A stretch of DNA of 64,000 nucleotides from Capnocytophaga sp. (GCA_030530525.1 JAUMUT010000005.1:32796-96795); one strand, 5' to 3'. Counted from the first letter of the stretch, positions 52,735-61,738 are shown. A program made the numbers and translations. The notes: generated by a model from the sequence alone, not told the origin.

Positions 52735-54372
52735 TTATTTAGTTTTTTTATCCCACCATACATTGGTAGCTGCATTATCTGCACCATTTAAAAGACTAAG
52801 AGCTTCAGACATATTTTCTCTGTTATCTGTAAATTCTTGAATTGAAAAAGGTACTCTTCGTACTCCTCCACTTTTTCCATCTGTAGAGATATTAGTAGCA
52901 GAAACGTTGGTTAAATTTGCTACTGGAGCAAACATACGAGGATACCCTGTTCTACGCCACTCACTCCAAGATTCTACTCCATTAGGGAAGTTGGCAATAT
53001 ATTTTTGAGTAATAATTTGCTCTAAATGCTCTTCATCTGTTCCACTTGCAAGCCATTTTCTATCAATAGTACTTACCACATCTACATTGTAATCACTTTT
53101 ATTTGGGTCTGTATAACTTACAGGAATGGCAGATGTTGTAAGATAGCTACCTATTTCTACATCATTTTCTCTAAAAGAAAGTTTTACTCCATTCTCATAA
53201 TAATTTTGAGCAGTATCTGTACTTATAAGACCAAACAAAGCTGCTTCCGCTAATAAAAACTGAACTTCTGATGCTTTAAACCAATAAGTTGGTGTTGCCT
53301 CTTCTATGTTTACTTCGGAATACCCTGCATAATCGGCCTTAGGTTGGCGACTTCCCATACGCACTGCATAAAAATCTTCTGCATTATTGATAGTTTTTTT
53401 ACTAAAATATTTACTTGCACGAGGGTCACTATATCCTTTAAGATATGAATAGATATTTGCTCCCATATTTGCTTCTGTATAAGTACGAAGTATATAGTAA
53501 GAATTGAAGAAACGAAATCTTCCATTAGTCACCAATTTAGCCACATCAGCTACATCAGTAATTAAACCTCCATCATTTGTTGTAGCTTTAGTTACATATG
53601 TTTGACACAAAGTAGCATCTGCATAACGTACACGCATAGCTAAACGAAGCATTAATGAGTTTCCTAATTTTATCCATTTAGAAACATCTCCTTGATACAA
53701 TGGGTCATTATCACTTAATATAGTAGTTCCTCCTGTTGCTTTATAAGTATTTAAAGTTTCTACTGCTTCTTGCAGTTCTGCCAACATAGAGGAATATACT
53801 TGCTGTTGAGAATCATAAGGCGCAATAAGATTTCCTCCTCCTATTTTACTATAAGGAATAGGTCCATACATATCTGTAAGCCTGTGAGCTCCCATTATTT
53901 TTATAATTTGGGCAATAGAATAATTAGCCTGAGAGGTTATATCTTTTTTCTTGAATACTTGTTGCCCATTTTCTACAACAACATCGTGATTAATAGCTTT
54001 TATTTGTAGAAAAGTTTCCATTGTGTTTTTTAACATCACATTAAAAATACCTGTTTTACGACCATCCTTAATGTTAAAGTTTGGGGTACTTGTACCTCCA
54101 TCCCATTGTGTTCCTACTCCTACATAGCCAGACCATATATCTCCTGTCATACAAGAAGTTACCTGATAATTATTTTGAGCTGCAGTACCAGACCCCGTTG
54201 CAGTAGGAATAATACCTGCTATATATCCTGGAAATAATCCCACTGATGCTAAACCATCTAATGTTTTTTGATTTTCATCTGGCAATAAAGGATTCTTATT
54301 AACTTCTTCAAAATCTTTAATACAAGAAGTTGTTAAAAGAATAGATGACATTATTATTAATATCTTTTTCAT
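52735..54372 (-). CDS. gpdD: SusD-like glycan-binding lipoprotein (GpdD-like)
   Basis: A lipoprotein signal ends TTSC (Cys17), followed by IKDFEEVNKNP, typical of SusD/RagB proteins and containing an acidic export-like signal. The 545 residues are helix-rich with TPR-like units (AQIIKIMGAHRLTDMYGPIPYSKIG, WFKASEVQFLLAEAALFG), as in the SusD-like_2 group. It would cap the SusC-type porin and hand over glycans. 16 bases after susC. Confidence 0.92.
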   Translation of the reverse strand: MKKILIIMSSILLTTSCIKDFEEVNKNPLLPDENQKTLDGLASVGLFPGYIAGIIPTATGSGTAAQNNYQVTSCMTGDIWSGYVGVGTQWDGGTSTPNFNIKDGRKTGIFNVMLKNTMETFLQIKAINHDVVVENGQQVFKKKDITSQANYSIAQIIKIMGAHRLTDMYGPIPYSKIGGGNLIAPYDSQQQVYSSMLAELQEAVETLNTYKATGGTTILSDNDPLYQGDVSKWIKLGNSLMLRLAMRVRYADATLCQTYVTKATTNDGGLITDVADVAKLVTNGRFRFFNSYYILRTYTEANMGANIYSYLKGYSDPRASKYFSKKTINNAEDFYAVRMGSRQPKADYAGYSEVNIEEATPTYWFKASEVQFLLAEAALFGLISTDTAQNYYENGVKLSFRENDVEIGSYLTTSAIPVSYTDPNKSDYNVDVVSTIDRKWLASGTDEEHLEQIITQKYIANFPNGVESWSEWRRTGYPRMFAPVANLTNVSATNISTDGKSGGVRRVPFSIQEFTDNRENMSEALSLLNGADNAATNVWWDKKTK

Positions 54373-54387
54373 TTTTTTATTTTTTAA

Positions 54388-57300
54388 TTAAAATTGTAAT
54401 TTTACACTCATACCATAAGAAGTCATACTTGGTACTTGGAAAAATTCTGCAACAGCATAAGTACCTACACTACCTACTACTTGTGGGTCAAAAGGAGCTT
54501 TATTATAAATCATCCAAAGGTTAGTTCCTATTAAAGATACCGTAAGACGATTAATACCTGTATTTCCTAACACTTTATTATCAAAAGAATATCCTAATGA
54601 TAACTCTTGTAAACGCACATTAGTAGCGTCATAATTATAATAACCTGCTAATGCATTACGTCCAATAGTTTGATAATATGCTTTTGCTGGGTATTGTTTT
54701 CCATTTACCCATACTCCTCCTGCGTCACGAGCATCAGCTGTAGCCTTAGATACTCCCATAAAATCTAATGCGGCTTGAGTGCCTGATACTACAATTCCTC
54801 CGAAACTTGCATTAAATAAGAAATCTAAAGAGAAATTTTTATATGAGAATGAGTTTTTCCAACCCATTGTAAAATCAGGAGTAGAACGTCCCAATTTTAT
54901 TACCTGTGTATGATCTATTTCATAACCACCTGAAGCATCTGGGATAAGATCACCATTAACATCTCGTTTTAGTACACCAGTAGTTGTTATATCCGCTATA
55001 CTACCTCCTTCTCTCAATATATTTCCTCCTCTACGTACTTCTGTTAAGTCAAAATATTGTCTTGTAAAAGGATTGTAATAGTTTCTTACTAATTTTTTTA
55101 TCGTATTTATATTTCGTGAATAAGTAACAGAAGTGTCCCAATGAAGATCTTTTACTATATTAGTATTAAAATTAACACCCAATTCTATACCTCTATTCTC
55201 GATATCTCCTGCTTGTAAATAAAGCTCTGAATAACCTGAAGAAGGAGATAATTCAATATTAAAAAATTGATTGTATGTGTTAGACTTATAAAGAGTAAGA
55301 TCTACTCCTAATTTATTTTTAAAGAATTTTCCATTAAGACCCGCTTCCCAAGACGCTGTTCGTTCTGCTTTAAAATCTGGAAAAGGATAGTTTGACTGAG
55401 GTTCTATACCAGATGATTCTAATCCATAAGTAATTGTTCCTGGTGTTACACCCGTACGACTAATAGGAGAACCTACCTCTGTATAAGAAGCACGTACTTT
55501 CAAATAACTAATAAATTCAGGTAATTTAACCATATCAGATATAACTCCTGAAAGCCCGACAGAAGGATAGAAAAAAGAAGGCTCTGCTGAATTAACCAAC
55601 TGAGAAGACCAGTCATTACGTCCTGTAAGAGTAAGATATAACATACGCTTATATCCTAATTCTGCACTTGCAAATACTGCTACGTTTTTAGTACGACTAT
55701 ACGATTGCCCTTGTCCTTGTCCTAGTTTTGCAGGGTCTAAATTTTGGGCAGAAAATAAGTTAGGAATAGTAAGAAGAGGACCACCTATACTAATACCATA
55801 ACTATATCTATCATTATAACTTGTTCCTATATTAGCTACTAAATTAAAATCTTCTCCAAAATCTTTATTTGCACTTGCTATGAAATCCGCATAAGTTTGG
55901 TCATAATTAATATTCTGATTAGTATAAAAACCTTTACTAGAAAATGTTGTAAGTAAATTTGCTGAACTAGCATATCTTTTATCTTCAATAGTAGAAGTTG
56001 TATTATCTATACGAACACGTCCTGTAACATTTAACCAACTTAGAATATCATATTTTAAAGAAGCAGAAAGCATATAGCGTTTTTTATTTCCTAAACTAAG
56101 CTGACGATTAGCTACCCAATAAGGATTTTCAGAAAATGCTTGCTCTACACCTGGCTCTTCAGGATAAGGACGATATTGCTCATAAATACCACGTAAAGGG
56201 TTGTAACGTTCGTATGCTTGAATATCGCGATAATCTAAACTACGAGGCATCAAATACAACCCTACTAATGGGTTAAGTTGTCCTCCTCCTGTTATCATAT
56301 TACGTTCACCTTGCATAATATAATTTGCTCCCACATCCAAATGTAACTTATCTTTTGCAAAAGTACTTGTATTGCGAGCTCCAATATTATAACGATAATA
56401 ATTGTTATTAGGTATTAATCCTTTTGCATCTGTTTGAGAAGCCGATACAAAAGTTTGATTTTGAGCATTACCAGTAGAAAAAGTAACCGAATTATTAATA
56501 TTTACTCCTGTATTAAAAAATTTCTTAGGTTCAAAAGTAGAAGGAGTACTTAATTTTGCGCCCCAACTCTTATTATCACCTGGATCATTCCCATAAGTAT
56601 TTTGGAATTCGGGCATAACAAAGGGTTTCATTAATTCTACGCTACTAGATACATTTACTTCTGTTTTTCCTTCTTTTCCTTTTTTAGTATTAATAAGAAT
56701 TACTCCGTTCGCCGCTTCACTTCCATAAAGAGCCGCTGCCGAAGGACCTGTAAGCACGTTGATACTTTCTATATCTTCAGGATTAATATCTGCCATACTA
56801 TCACTTGTCAATCGGGTAGCCCCTGTTCCTCCGCCTCCACTCTTAGTTTGGAAGCTAAACATAGGTACACCATCAATTACATAGAGTACACCATTATTAC
56901 CATCTAACGATTTAAGCCCACGCATAACTACTTTGGTAGCACCCCCAACACCAGCAGCACTTCGTTGGATATTTACCCCTGCTACTTTCCCGTTAAGACT
57001 ATTAACAAAGTTAGCATCTTTCACTTTGGTAAGTTCGTCCGATTTTACCTGTTGCACGTTGTAACTCAACGCCTTTTCTTGGCGTTTGATACCCAAAGCG
57101 GTTACAACAACTCCTTCTATTTGTTGTACCTCTTCTTTCATCACTACTTTTATAGTGATTGTCTTTCCAGCTCCTGTTACTTTTCGTGTTTGAGTGTCAA
57201 ACCCAACGGAGCTAAATTCTAGTACATCGCCCTCTTTGGCTTTAAGGGTAAATTTACCGTCAATATCGGTAGCTGTACCACTTTTTGTACCTTTAATCAA

Positions 57301-57432
57301 GACTGTTACCCCCAAAAGTGGCTGCCCTTCTGGGTCTGAAACAGTTCCTGAAACCGTCTTGTCTTGTGCCCACATCACACTACTACATAGTGTTAAGAAA
57401 AACACAAAAACTTTAAACATTTTTTTACTCAT
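54388..57432 (-). CDS. gpdC: SusC/RagA family TonB-linked outer membrane transporter (GpdC-like)
   Basis: A signal peptide (1-22, ending MWAQ), a carboxypeptidase-regulatory-like domain (about 25-105, VSGTVSDPEGQPLLGVTVLIKGT), a TonB box region, a plug (VNSLNGKVAGVNIQRSAAGVGG, LYVIDGVP, SINVLTGPSAAALYGSEAANGVILINTKKG) and a barrel ending SVKLQF. Length 1014 is typical. It imports the sugar released by the GH18 enzyme, powered by TonB. No sigma/anti-sigma or hybrid two-component gene is adjacent, unlike many such loci. Confidence 0.94.
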   Translation of the reverse strand: MSKKMFKVFVFFLTLCSSVMWAQDKTVSGTVSDPEGQPLLGVTVLIKGTKSGTATDIDGKFTLKAKEGDVLEFSSVGFDTQTRKVTGAGKTITIKVVMKEEVQQIEGVVVTALGIKRQEKALSYNVQQVKSDELTKVKDANFVNSLNGKVAGVNIQRSAAGVGGATKVVMRGLKSLDGNNGVLYVIDGVPMFSFQTKSGGGGTGATRLTSDSMADINPEDIESINVLTGPSAAALYGSEAANGVILINTKKGKEGKTEVNVSSSVELMKPFVMPEFQNTYGNDPGDNKSWGAKLSTPSTFEPKKFFNTGVNINNSVTFSTGNAQNQTFVSASQTDAKGLIPNNNYYRYNIGARNTSTFAKDKLHLDVGANYIMQGERNMITGGGQLNPLVGLYLMPRSLDYRDIQAYERYNPLRGIYEQYRPYPEEPGVEQAFSENPYWVANRQLSLGNKKRYMLSASLKYDILSWLNVTGRVRIDNTTSTIEDKRYASSANLLTTFSSKGFYTNQNINYDQTYADFIASANKDFGEDFNLVANIGTSYNDRYSYGISIGGPLLTIPNLFSAQNLDPAKLGQGQGQSYSRTKNVAVFASAELGYKRMLYLTLTGRNDWSSQLVNSAEPSFFYPSVGLSGVISDMVKLPEFISYLKVRASYTEVGSPISRTGVTPGTITYGLESSGIEPQSNYPFPDFKAERTASWEAGLNGKFFKNKLGVDLTLYKSNTYNQFFNIELSPSSGYSELYLQAGDIENRGIELGVNFNTNIVKDLHWDTSVTYSRNINTIKKLVRNYYNPFTRQYFDLTEVRRGGNILREGGSIADITTTGVLKRDVNGDLIPDASGGYEIDHTQVIKLGRSTPDFTMGWKNSFSYKNFSLDFLFNASFGGIVVSGTQAALDFMGVSKATADARDAGGVWVNGKQYPAKAYYQTIGRNALAGYYNYDATNVRLQELSLGYSFDNKVLGNTGINRLTVSLIGTNLWMIYNKAPFDPQVVGSVGTYAVAEFFQVPSMTSYGMSVKLQF

Positions 57433-57484
57433 ACATCTATTGTTTTATAATTAGTTCTTTTTAAAACTCTTCTCTAAGGAGTAG

Positions 57485-57492
57485 CTAAATTA
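57485..57492 (-). promoter_or_regulatory. Weak -7-like box for the Gpd-like operon
   Basis: Minus-strand TAATTTAG is one base off TAnnTTTG, 53 bases upstream of the susC-type start codon. No clear -33 element is present, which would suit regulated expression. Confidence 0.3.
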
Positions 57493-57661
57493 GTTATTTT
57501 TGCTGATTTAAATAATGATAAAAATCAGAAATAAATACTATTTCTTCTAATTTAGAATATTTTTCTATTTTTTCATATTTATAAAAATACTTTTTTATAA
57601 AATTAAAATAAAACAATCCATCAAAACAAATAAATATTTTTATTATAGAAAAAAAATATCC

Positions 57662-57701
57662 AAAAAAAGAAGGAATAACCTAATATTTTTAGGCAATTCC
57701 T
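57662..57701 (-). terminator. Terminator of the 59-residue ORF unit
   Basis: AGGAAT and ATTCCT enclose inner ACCTAA/TTAGG pairing; on the minus strand the stem is followed by TTCTTTTTTT. It starts 5 bases after the ORF stop. Confidence 0.7.
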
Positions 57702-57705
57702 TTTC

Positions 57706-57885
57706 TTACATTATATTTATGGCAACATTATGGTACGCAGTTTTGTTATTTTGCGTACTTCTTTTCTTATTCCAATAATACATATCCTTACTATACACCT
57801 TTTTGTATAAAAAAGATGCACCAACAAACATTTGTTGATTATACATTATAGTAAGATTTTTTATTTTATCTGAAAAAAGATTCAT
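57706..57885 (-). CDS. Hidden small ORF, 59 residues, with own promoter and terminator
   Basis: ATG at 57885 to TAA at 57706 encodes a basic 59-residue protein starting MNLFSDKIKNLTIMYNQQ and ending YHNVAINIM, with no signal peptide, membrane segment or recognised family. It has a near-consensus promoter 47 bases upstream and a terminator 5 bases past the stop, making a compact unit of about 265 bases. The transcript could alternatively be a small RNA with an incidental ORF. It lies upstream of the Gpd-like operon on the same strand. Confidence 0.5.
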   Translation of the reverse strand: MNLFSDKIKNLTIMYNQQMFVGASFLYKKVYSKDMYYWNKKRSTQNNKTAYHNVAINIM

Positions 57886-57931
57886 TACAATGTTAATTTT
57901 TTTATAACACTACTTTGGTCATATCTTGGAG

Positions 57932-57963
57932 CAAAATTACATTTTTTAGATGAGATAAACAAA
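57932..57963 (-). promoter_or_regulatory. Near-consensus promoter for the 59-residue ORF
   Basis: On the minus strand TTTG (57963-57960), 20 bases, TAATTTTG (57939-57932): one of the best Bacteroidota promoter matches in the window. Confidence 0.7.
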
Positions 57964-58301
57964 TTTTTATTTAAGTGTTTTTTTGTTAATTAATATCAAA
58001 TATTTTCGAATAATACTTTTTTTTTCTTAAAAAAATAATTTTTTCATTTTTCAGACAAAAATCAAATTCTAAAATACACTCTTTTTTTATTTTTTAAATT
58101 CAATTTTTTTTATTTTAAAAAAAAACAAAGAAATAATTTACTTCCTTTTTTTAATACTTTTTTAGTAAATATGTATGTATAAGAATTAAGTAAAAGGAGA
58201 TTTTTATATAAATATTGTCAATATAGAATTTATAAATAGTTTTACGTGTTTTCTATAATTATAATCTATATCTTTTTTATGCCTATTTATCAGAAAAATC
58301 G
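57964..58301. other. AT-rich spacer without recognised features
   Basis: Dominated by A and T runs; no ORF, promoter or inverted repeat of note was found between the small-ORF promoter and the plus-strand promoter at 58302. Confidence 0.5.
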
Positions 58302-58309
58302 TAACTTTG
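58302..58309 (+). promoter_or_regulatory. Distal -7 box ahead of the SMR exporter gene
   Basis: TAACTTTG followed by CACTCGC is a strong -7 match 187 bases before the SMR start codon, with no ORF directly behind it; the transcript would begin with the hairpin at 58335-58403. Confidence 0.55.
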
Positions 58310-58334
58310 CACTCGCAAATTCTAACATCTACAT

Positions 58335-58403
58335 ATTAATTCATATGGTTTAATGTCGTAAATATCATAACGGTATTAACAGGCATTAAATCATAGAATT
58401 AAT
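58335..58403 (+). ncRNA. Long hairpin in the leader of the SMR exporter gene, or a small RNA
   Basis: ATTAATTC (58335-58342), a one-base bulge and TATGGTTTAATG pair with CATTAAATCATA and GAATTAAT (58396-58403): a 20-bp stem with one G-U. The 28-base tip can pair further (GTAAATA/TATTAAC). A U-rich tract follows. It may be a regulatory leader or a separate small RNA; it matches no guanidine riboswitch consensus that I can identify. Confidence 0.5.
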
Positions 58404-58433
58404 CCTTCCTACATTATTTTTTATTATTTTTCT

Positions 58434-58461
58434 TTTGTATAATAAAAAAATCATATATTTG
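58434..58461 (+). promoter_or_regulatory. Proximal promoter of the SMR exporter gene
   Basis: TTTG (58434-58437), 16 bases, TATATTTG (58454-58461), 35 bases before the ATG. Confidence 0.6.
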
Positions 58462-58496
58462 CACCATCATTTCTCCGTAAATATTTATTATAATAA

Positions 58497-58823
58497 ATGA
58501 ATTGGATATTTCTTATTGTAGCAGGATTATTTGAAGTTGCCTTTACTTTTTGTTTAGGCAAAGGCAAAGAATCCGAAGGAAGTGCTATGTACTTATGGTA
58601 TACAGGTTTTATTATTTGTTCTTTCATCAGTATGGCACTTTTGTTAAAAGCAACGCAATCCCTACCGTTAGGTACTGCTTATGCCGTTTGGACAGGTATT
58701 GGAGCGGTAGGGACAGCTCTTTTAGGAATTTTGGTTTTTAAAGAACCTGTAAGTGCTTTGCGATTGTTTTTTTTAACAACCCTTATTGGCTCTATTGTTG
58801 GGCTAAAAGCTGTATCGCATTAA
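58497..58823 (+). CDS. SMR family exporter, guanidinium (Gdx/SugE) type
   Basis: Four membrane helices in 108 residues. The essential membrane glutamate is Glu13 (AGLFEV). LPLGTAYAVWTGIGAVGTALLG and the ending GLKAVSH follow the Gdx/SugE pattern rather than EmrE, so guanidinium export is the likely function. Two promoters and a structured segment precede it. The DUF2911 gene starts 7 bases after its stop. Confidence 0.9.
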   Translation: MNWIFLIVAGLFEVAFTFCLGKGKESEGSAMYLWYTGFIICSFISMALLLKATQSLPLGTAYAVWTGIGAVGTALLGILVFKEPVSALRLFFLTTLIGSIVGLKAVSH

Positions 58824-58830
58824 TTTAAAA

Positions 58831-59691
58831 ATGAACATAATGAAAAAAGTATTTATCATCGGTAGTTTATTGTTGTTTTCGGTAGTAGCGAGCGCACAAA
58901 TAAAACTCCCACAAGCAAGTGTAAAAGCCAGAGTAGAGCAAGTGGTTGGACTTACCGAAGTATCAGTGGATTATACTCGTCCTGCCAAACGCGGTAGAAA
59001 AATATTTGGCGACTTAGTGCCGTATGACCGTATTTGGCGCACAGGTGCCAATGAAAACACGATTATTTCTTTCAATGAGGATGTTACCATAAACAATAAG
59101 GTACTTCCCAAAGGGAAATATGCGCTTTATTCAAAACCTCAGCCCAATACTTGGACTATCTATTTCTATAAAGCTACCGATAATTGGGGAACTCCTCGCC
59201 AGTGGGACAATAACCAAATAGCTTTGGAAGTACAAGCAAAAGCAGTAAAATCTTCTTCGGAAACCGAATATCTTTCTATTACAATTGACCCTGTTAATTA
59301 TAATGATGGTAAAATTGTTATCCGATGGGATAAAACTCAGGTAGAACTACCTTTCCATACCAATACACACGAAAAATCTTTGGGAAATATTAACCAAAAA
59401 GATGCTTCTACCTTTACTGCTCGGGATTATTATGAAGCTGCTGTTTATTTGTTAAACACTAATGGCGACCTTAATAAAGCCAATGAGTATATGAGCAAAG
59501 CAATACAAATGCAACCTGATGCGCCTTTCTATATGTATCGTAATCAGTCGCTTATATTAGCTAAATTAGGAAAAACAAAAGAAGCTATAAAAGCAGCAGA
59601 AATTTCCTTAGAAAAGGCTCAAAAGGCAGGTAATCAAGATTATGTGAAAATGAATCAAGATTCTATTTCGGAATGGAAAAAGAAAAAATAA
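58831..59691 (+). CDS. Exported DUF2911 protein
   Basis: A signal peptide (ending ASAQ), then the DUF2911 domain (about 25-175: VGLTEVSVDYTRPAKRGRKIFGDLVPYDRIWRTGANENTIISF and LPKGKYALYS), and a C-terminal TPR-like pair (about 195-280). The family is common in Bacteroidota, of unknown function. The start may be 58831 or the ATG at 58840; the second gives a cleaner signal peptide. Probably cotranscribed with the SMR gene, with which no link is known. Confidence 0.88.
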   Translation: MNIMKKVFIIGSLLLFSVVASAQIKLPQASVKARVEQVVGLTEVSVDYTRPAKRGRKIFGDLVPYDRIWRTGANENTIISFNEDVTINNKVLPKGKYALYSKPQPNTWTIYFYKATDNWGTPRQWDNNQIALEVQAKAVKSSSETEYLSITIDPVNYNDGKIVIRWDKTQVELPFHTNTHEKSLGNINQKDASTFTARDYYEAAVYLLNTNGDLNKANEYMSKAIQMQPDAPFYMYRNQSLILAKLGKTKEAIKAAEISLEKAQKAGNQDYVKMNQDSISEWKKKK

Positions 59692-59728
59692 TCTATTGAT
59701 TTTATATCAAAAATATAAAAATCATCAC

Positions 59729-61120
59729 CTACCTATCCATTCTCACTATTCTCGGTTGAAAAGTGCCTATCACCTCCACCAAATCGGTTTGCGAAGCCAT
59801 TACGGTTTCTATGTTCTTATACGCCATAGGGGCTTCTTCAGCATTGCCCCCGATGAGGGTGATGTCTTTGGCTTTCAGGGCTTTCTTAATATCCGATTGG
59901 GTAAAGCGGTTCTTGCTTTCATTGCGTGAAAAAGCCCTGCCTGCCCCATGAGAAGCCGAGCTAAAACTCTCTTCATTGCCCTTGCCACGCACAATGTAGC
60001 CCGCATCGGTCATTGAGGCAGGGATAATACCCAACACGCCTTCGCCTGCGGGAGTAGCTCCCTTGCGGTGCACCACTACTTCCTTGCCGTCGTGAATTTC
60101 CTTCCACGCAAAATTGTGGTGGTTCTCTATACGCGCCCTCAGCCTGCCACCTACAGCACGAATAAGCCTACGGTGAATATCCTCATGGCAAGCGGAAGCG
60201 TAATCGCCTGCAAGGTTCATCGCTGTCCAATACTCTAAGCCCATATGGGTATTAAGGTCAAGCCACGCAAACTGTTGTGCCTCTTTGGGTAGCGGACATT
60301 GTTCGGCAGCTACACGCACATAGTACTGCGCTATCTCTGCCCCAAACCCACGCGAGCCACTGTGGGAGAGGATACCCAAATACTTACCCTTTGGCAACCC
60401 TATTTGCAGGTCGTCGGCTAAGAGTTCCACCTCGCCAAACTCCACAAAGTGATTGCCACTACCCGAAGTCCCCATCTGCTTTACTGCCTTATCCTTCAAT
60501 CGCTTGAGGATAGGGATAAGCGAAAAGGTATCGCGGTCAAAGATTTCGTGGTCTATGTGCGATTTGTGGGTTTCGTACATACCAAACTTGGTGTGCTCGG
60601 CAAGTGCCTTTTCGTACTTATCGCGTGCACCAGAGAGGTACGATACGGGAATATCCAAGATACTCAAGCACATACGACAACCGATGTCCAAGCCCACCCC
60701 GTAAGGAATCACGGCATTTTCCACTGCCAGCACACCCCCGATAGGCAAGCCATAGCCACTGTGAGCATCGGGCATCAGGGCTCCGCCTATTGCAATAGGG
60801 AGTTTAAGAGCGGTGTAGAGTTGCGTTTTCGCCTCTTCGGTGATGTCGTCCCCAAAGATGTGATAAGGTGCCCGTGTGGTACTCAATTGGCGTTTTTCAG
60901 TCTTGGTAGAAGATAATAGTTCCTCGGCTATCTGACCGAAAGTAAGGTGTCCTTCGTACTGCGCAGGATTTTTTAGAATATCTTCGAGTACGGATTTTAC
61001 ATAAGCGGCGTTCTTGGTGGCGAAATTGCGCTTCATCACCTCCAAGGCCACATTAATAGATTGATTATTCGGGTAACCTAATTTGAGTAGGTCTTTCCCT
61101 TTGAGTTTTAAATTTGCCAT
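59729..61120 (-). CDS. rtcB: RtcB family RNA ligase
   Basis: Joins RNA 2',3'-cyclic phosphate or 3'-phosphate ends to 5'-OH with GTP and manganese. Active-site motifs are complete: Asp145/Cys148 (GVGLDIGCRM), GSGNHFVEFGE with His224, His253 (LSHSGSRGFG), RKGATPAGEG, and His391 in SSASHGAGRAFSR, at the place of the guanylated histidine. At 463 residues it is normal. No rtcA, archease, prfH or tRNA gene adjoins. Sampled base composition is about 53% GC, well above its surroundings, suggesting transfer. Confidence 0.93.
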   Translation of the reverse strand: MANLKLKGKDLLKLGYPNNQSINVALEVMKRNFATKNAAYVKSVLEDILKNPAQYEGHLTFGQIAEELLSSTKTEKRQLSTTRAPYHIFGDDITEEAKTQLYTALKLPIAIGGALMPDAHSGYGLPIGGVLAVENAVIPYGVGLDIGCRMCLSILDIPVSYLSGARDKYEKALAEHTKFGMYETHKSHIDHEIFDRDTFSLIPILKRLKDKAVKQMGTSGSGNHFVEFGEVELLADDLQIGLPKGKYLGILSHSGSRGFGAEIAQYYVRVAAEQCPLPKEAQQFAWLDLNTHMGLEYWTAMNLAGDYASACHEDIHRRLIRAVGGRLRARIENHHNFAWKEIHDGKEVVVHRKGATPAGEGVLGIIPASMTDAGYIVRGKGNEESFSSASHGAGRAFSRNESKNRFTQSDIKKALKAKDITLIGGNAEEAPMAYKNIETVMASQTDLVEVIGTFQPRIVRMDR

Positions 61121-61191
61121 AAAATTAATTTGTTAATTTGTCGATTTGCCAATTTGCCAATGGAAGTGTTGCAAATCTGCTAATTTGCTAA
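61121..61191. repeat. AATTTG-rich repeat element
   Basis: Several copies of AATTTGCC, AATTTGC(T)AA and related units lie in tandem between rtcB and the gene fragment. Similar AATTTGCTAATTTGCC repeats are, as I recall, scattered in many Bacteroidota genomes. Confidence 0.55.
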
Positions 61192-61262
61192 TTAGTTTGA
61201 TAGATAAGGAAGTACGATTTGCTGAATATCAACTAAAAAGACTTCTCTATTCTCTCTGAATT
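61192..61262 (-). pseudogene. Duplicated 3' fragment of the DUF4304-like gene
   Basis: In frame it reads QFRENREVFLVDIQQIVLPYLSN and a stop, closely matching the end KFKENKEAFLNDIQQIVLSYLSN of the gene at 62300-62698, with similar DNA. Only the last about 23 codons remain. The rest was replaced by the promoter and gene on the opposite strand from 61266 on. Confidence 0.7.
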
Positions 61263-61265
61263 GTT

Positions 61266-61273
61266 TATCTTTG
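61266..61273 (+). promoter_or_regulatory. -7 box for the small membrane protein gene
   Basis: TATCTTTG, with transcription from about 61280, rules out the longer frame that starts at 61271 and leaves the ATG at 61304. Confidence 0.55.
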
Positions 61274-61303
61274 TCCTCTGTTGAGTTATTAAAACATAGA
61301 TCT

Positions 61304-61738
61304 ATGAATCTCACAACAAAACTACTATTCAAGGCACTCATTTTAGAATATGTGCTTGCTTTTATCTCTGTCTTTATAGGAATTATTGTCACGGGAGCAG
61401 ATAGCTTTAGCGATTTTTCTGCTATTCTCTTCCACTTGGCTATTCCTGTCTTAGTTGGATTTCTCTTTTCTGCTACTATTATCTACTATATAGGTGCGTA
61501 TATTGATTTGAAAAGACCTTCAAAAAGTTTCTGTATAGTAATAGGTATCTTCTTGATGTTCCTTTTATTAACAATATCTGTACTTATAGGGACTTTTACA
61601 CTTCGTATCGTATTTGAAAATAGCATAGACAATTTTAGCTACCTTAATACACTTCTCATTTTCTATGTCTTTGGAGGCGTACAAACGCTTTTTGTTGGAT
61701 TATGGCTTGGTGTAAAGCTAAACCAACTTCTTAAATAA
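61304..61738 (+). CDS. Small four-helix membrane protein of unknown function
   Basis: Not recognised. The 144 residues contain four hydrophobic segments (about 8-30, 38-60, 73-98 and 111-135) and few charged residues. It is flanked by minus-strand genes; its 3' end overlaps the end of the convergent 116-residue gene by 21 bases. GC content is low again, unlike rtcB. Confidence 0.65.
   Translation: MNLTTKLLFKALILEYVLAFISVFIGIIVTGADSFSDFSAILFHLAIPVLVGFLFSATIIYYIGAYIDLKRPSKSFCIVIGIFLMFLLLTISVLIGTFTLRIVFENSIDNFSYLNTLLIFYVFGGVQTLFVGLWLGVKLNQLLK

Noticed and set aside
58302..58496. Guanidine riboswitch upstream of the Gdx-type gene
   Set aside because: No tandem ACGR-loop hairpins and no match to other guanidine classes could be made out; kept only as a structured leader.
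60449..60916. 155-codon plus-strand ORF antisense to rtcB
   Set aside because: Lies wholly within rtcB, is rich in Cys, His and Arg, has no recognisable domain, and is explained by the higher GC of that gene.
61192..61392. 66-codon minus-strand ORF as a gene
   Set aside because: Only its last about 23 codons resemble a protein; the rest is antisense to the membrane protein and its promoter.
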